Below the pieces are notes generated by a model. The model searched no databases. It saw nothing but the letters and a program-made list of their open reading frames with translations, and was not told the origin of the DNA. 64,000 nt of DNA from JACKII01 sp041687435. Lineage in GTDB: Bacteria; Pseudomonadota; Alphaproteobacteria; Bin95. Below, piece after piece: positions 63,330 to 64,000 of this stretch. The position numbers were made by a program, and so were the translations under genes. The DNA lies in the NCBI GenBank assembly GCA_041687435.1, contig JAWLBX010000007.1:62001-126000 (forward strand). Reading direction: 5' to 3'. Numbering within the stretch: position 1 is the first letter of the stretch; the number at the start of each line of letters is the position of its first letter.

Positions 63330-64000
63330 ATGAAACTGGGCGTAATCGGCGCCGGCGGCCGCATGGGGCGAATGCTGGTGCAAACCGTGACCGAGACTGA
63401 AGGCGCGACAGTTGCCGCCGCCTGCGAACAGCCGACGAGCCCGTTCCTTGGCCAGGATGCAGGCGTGTTAGCGGGCGTTGGCGAGCTTGGCGTTATCATT
63501 GGCAGTGACGCCGAAGCGGTGTTCAAAGCATGCGATGCGGTGATGGAATTTTCCGTCCCCGCCGCCACCGTCGCCCACGCACGAATGGCCGCGGCGCACG
63601 GCACCGCTCATGTCATCGGCACCACCGGCCTTTCGGCGGAGGACGAGGCCGTGTTGCGCGAGGTCGCAGACAAAACCGCCGTCGTCCATGCCCCGAATAT
63701 GAGCGTCGTCGTCAACCTGATGTTTGCATTGGTGGAGAAGGTGGCTGGCCTGCTTGGTCCAGAGTACGACATCGAAATCGTCGAAATGCACCACAAGCAT
63801 AAGATTGACGCCCCATCGGGCACTGCCGTCGGCCTGGGCCAGGCGGCCGCGCGTGGGCGGAACGTCGATCTGGGCGCCGTGGCGCAATGGAGTCGCGAGG
63901 GCCATACCGGCGCCCGCCGGGCCGGCGATATCGGCTTTGCAACCCTGCGCGGCGGCGACGTGGTGGGCGAGCACACCGTAATGTTCGCCGCTCCCGGTGA
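63330..64000 (+). CDS. dapB: 4-hydroxy-tetrahydrodipicolinate reductase, 3' end cut by window edge
   Basis: Reduces 4-hydroxy-tetrahydrodipicolinate in lysine and meso-diaminopimelate synthesis. The N-terminal GVIGAGGRMGR binds NAD(P)H, IGTTGLS and the catalytic EMHHKHKIDAPSGTA block are diagnostic, and FATLRGGDVVGEHTVMFA follows before the edge. About 223 of roughly 265 residues are present. The ATG at 63330 is preferred; an in-frame ATG at 63321 lies directly after GGAGAGG. Confidence 0.95.
   Translation, partial: MKLGVIGAGGRMGRMLVQTVTETEGATVAAACEQPTSPFLGQDAGVLAGVGELGVIIGSDAEAVFKACDAVMEFSVPAATVAHARMAAAHGTAHVIGTTGLSAEDEAVLREVADKTAVVHAPNMSVVVNLMFALVEKVAGLLGPEYDIEIVEMHHKHKIDAPSGTAVGLGQAAARGRNVDLGAVAQWSREGHTGARRAGDIGFATLRGGDVVGEHTVMFAAPG

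Overview
The window looks like a chromosomal segment of an alphaproteobacterium with a high-GC genome, probably of Rhodospirillales type. The evidence is a GcrA-type cell-cycle regulator, the aerobic cobaltochelatase pair CobS/CobT next to a DnaJ-like protein, a PhaR repressor beside PHA genes, PEP-CTERM-type surface proteins, and many CaiB, SDR, enolase-superfamily and ABC-import genes of the kind seen in metabolically broad soil or marine alphaproteobacteria. Genes are densely packed. I see no tRNA, rRNA, CRISPR array, insertion sequence or phage gene.

Region 1 (1-8306) is the most unusual. Two divergent operons face each other across an AT-rich 0.5-kb gap. The leftward operon encodes an SGNH hydrolase, an AMP-ligase fused to a carrier domain, a tiny single-span membrane protein and an MBOAT acyltransferase cut by the window edge. 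This is the logic of the Dlt (D-alanylation) machinery. The rightward operon encodes a second AMP-ligase with its own carrier domain, then an NRPS-like condensation protein whose N-terminal carrier-like domain has lost its phosphopantetheine serine. Together they suggest assembly of an acyl, aminoacyl or conjugate group on carriers and its transfer to an envelope acceptor.

Region 2 (8446-22849) is mostly housekeeping: a STAS-less SulP permease, a cupin, a 2-hydroxyacid dehydrogenase, rpiA, three orphan envelope genes, a DUF4864 protein, cysS, an SDR, a small two-CxxC protein, cobT-cobS-dnaJ and a class III aminotransferase. Region 3 (22856-32308) holds CoA and hydroxyacid metabolism (enoyl-CoA hydratase, CaiB transferase, tartrate/malate-type dehydrogenase, SAF-domain oxidoreductase, PaaK-like ligase), a GGDEF-EAL protein and an omega-aminotransferase, with one REP-like inverted repeat. 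Region 4 (32572-38567) has gcrA, a cytochrome c, phaR, a short PHA-synthase-like protein, a thiolase, a NUDIX hydrolase, an ICMT-like protein and a PEP-CTERM protein.

Region 5 (39018-64000) is a scavenging region for unusual amino acids and amides: MmgE/PrpD, an MlrC-like peptidase, an amidoligase overlapping a class I glutamine amidotransferase, and an oligopeptide importer (binding protein plus two permeases, no ATPase) translationally coupled to diaminopropionate ammonia-lyase behind a consensus sigma-54 promoter. Then come a D-threonine-aldolase-like enzyme coupled to an N-carbamoyl-D-amino acid hydrolase, a GMC oxidoreductase, a penicillin-acylase-family enzyme, an enolase-superfamily enzyme, a 3-hydroxyisobutyrate-type dehydrogenase, a GNAT protein, threonine ammonia-lyase and the start of dapB. 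A secreted VWA protein with a variant PEP-CTERM tail lies in the middle.
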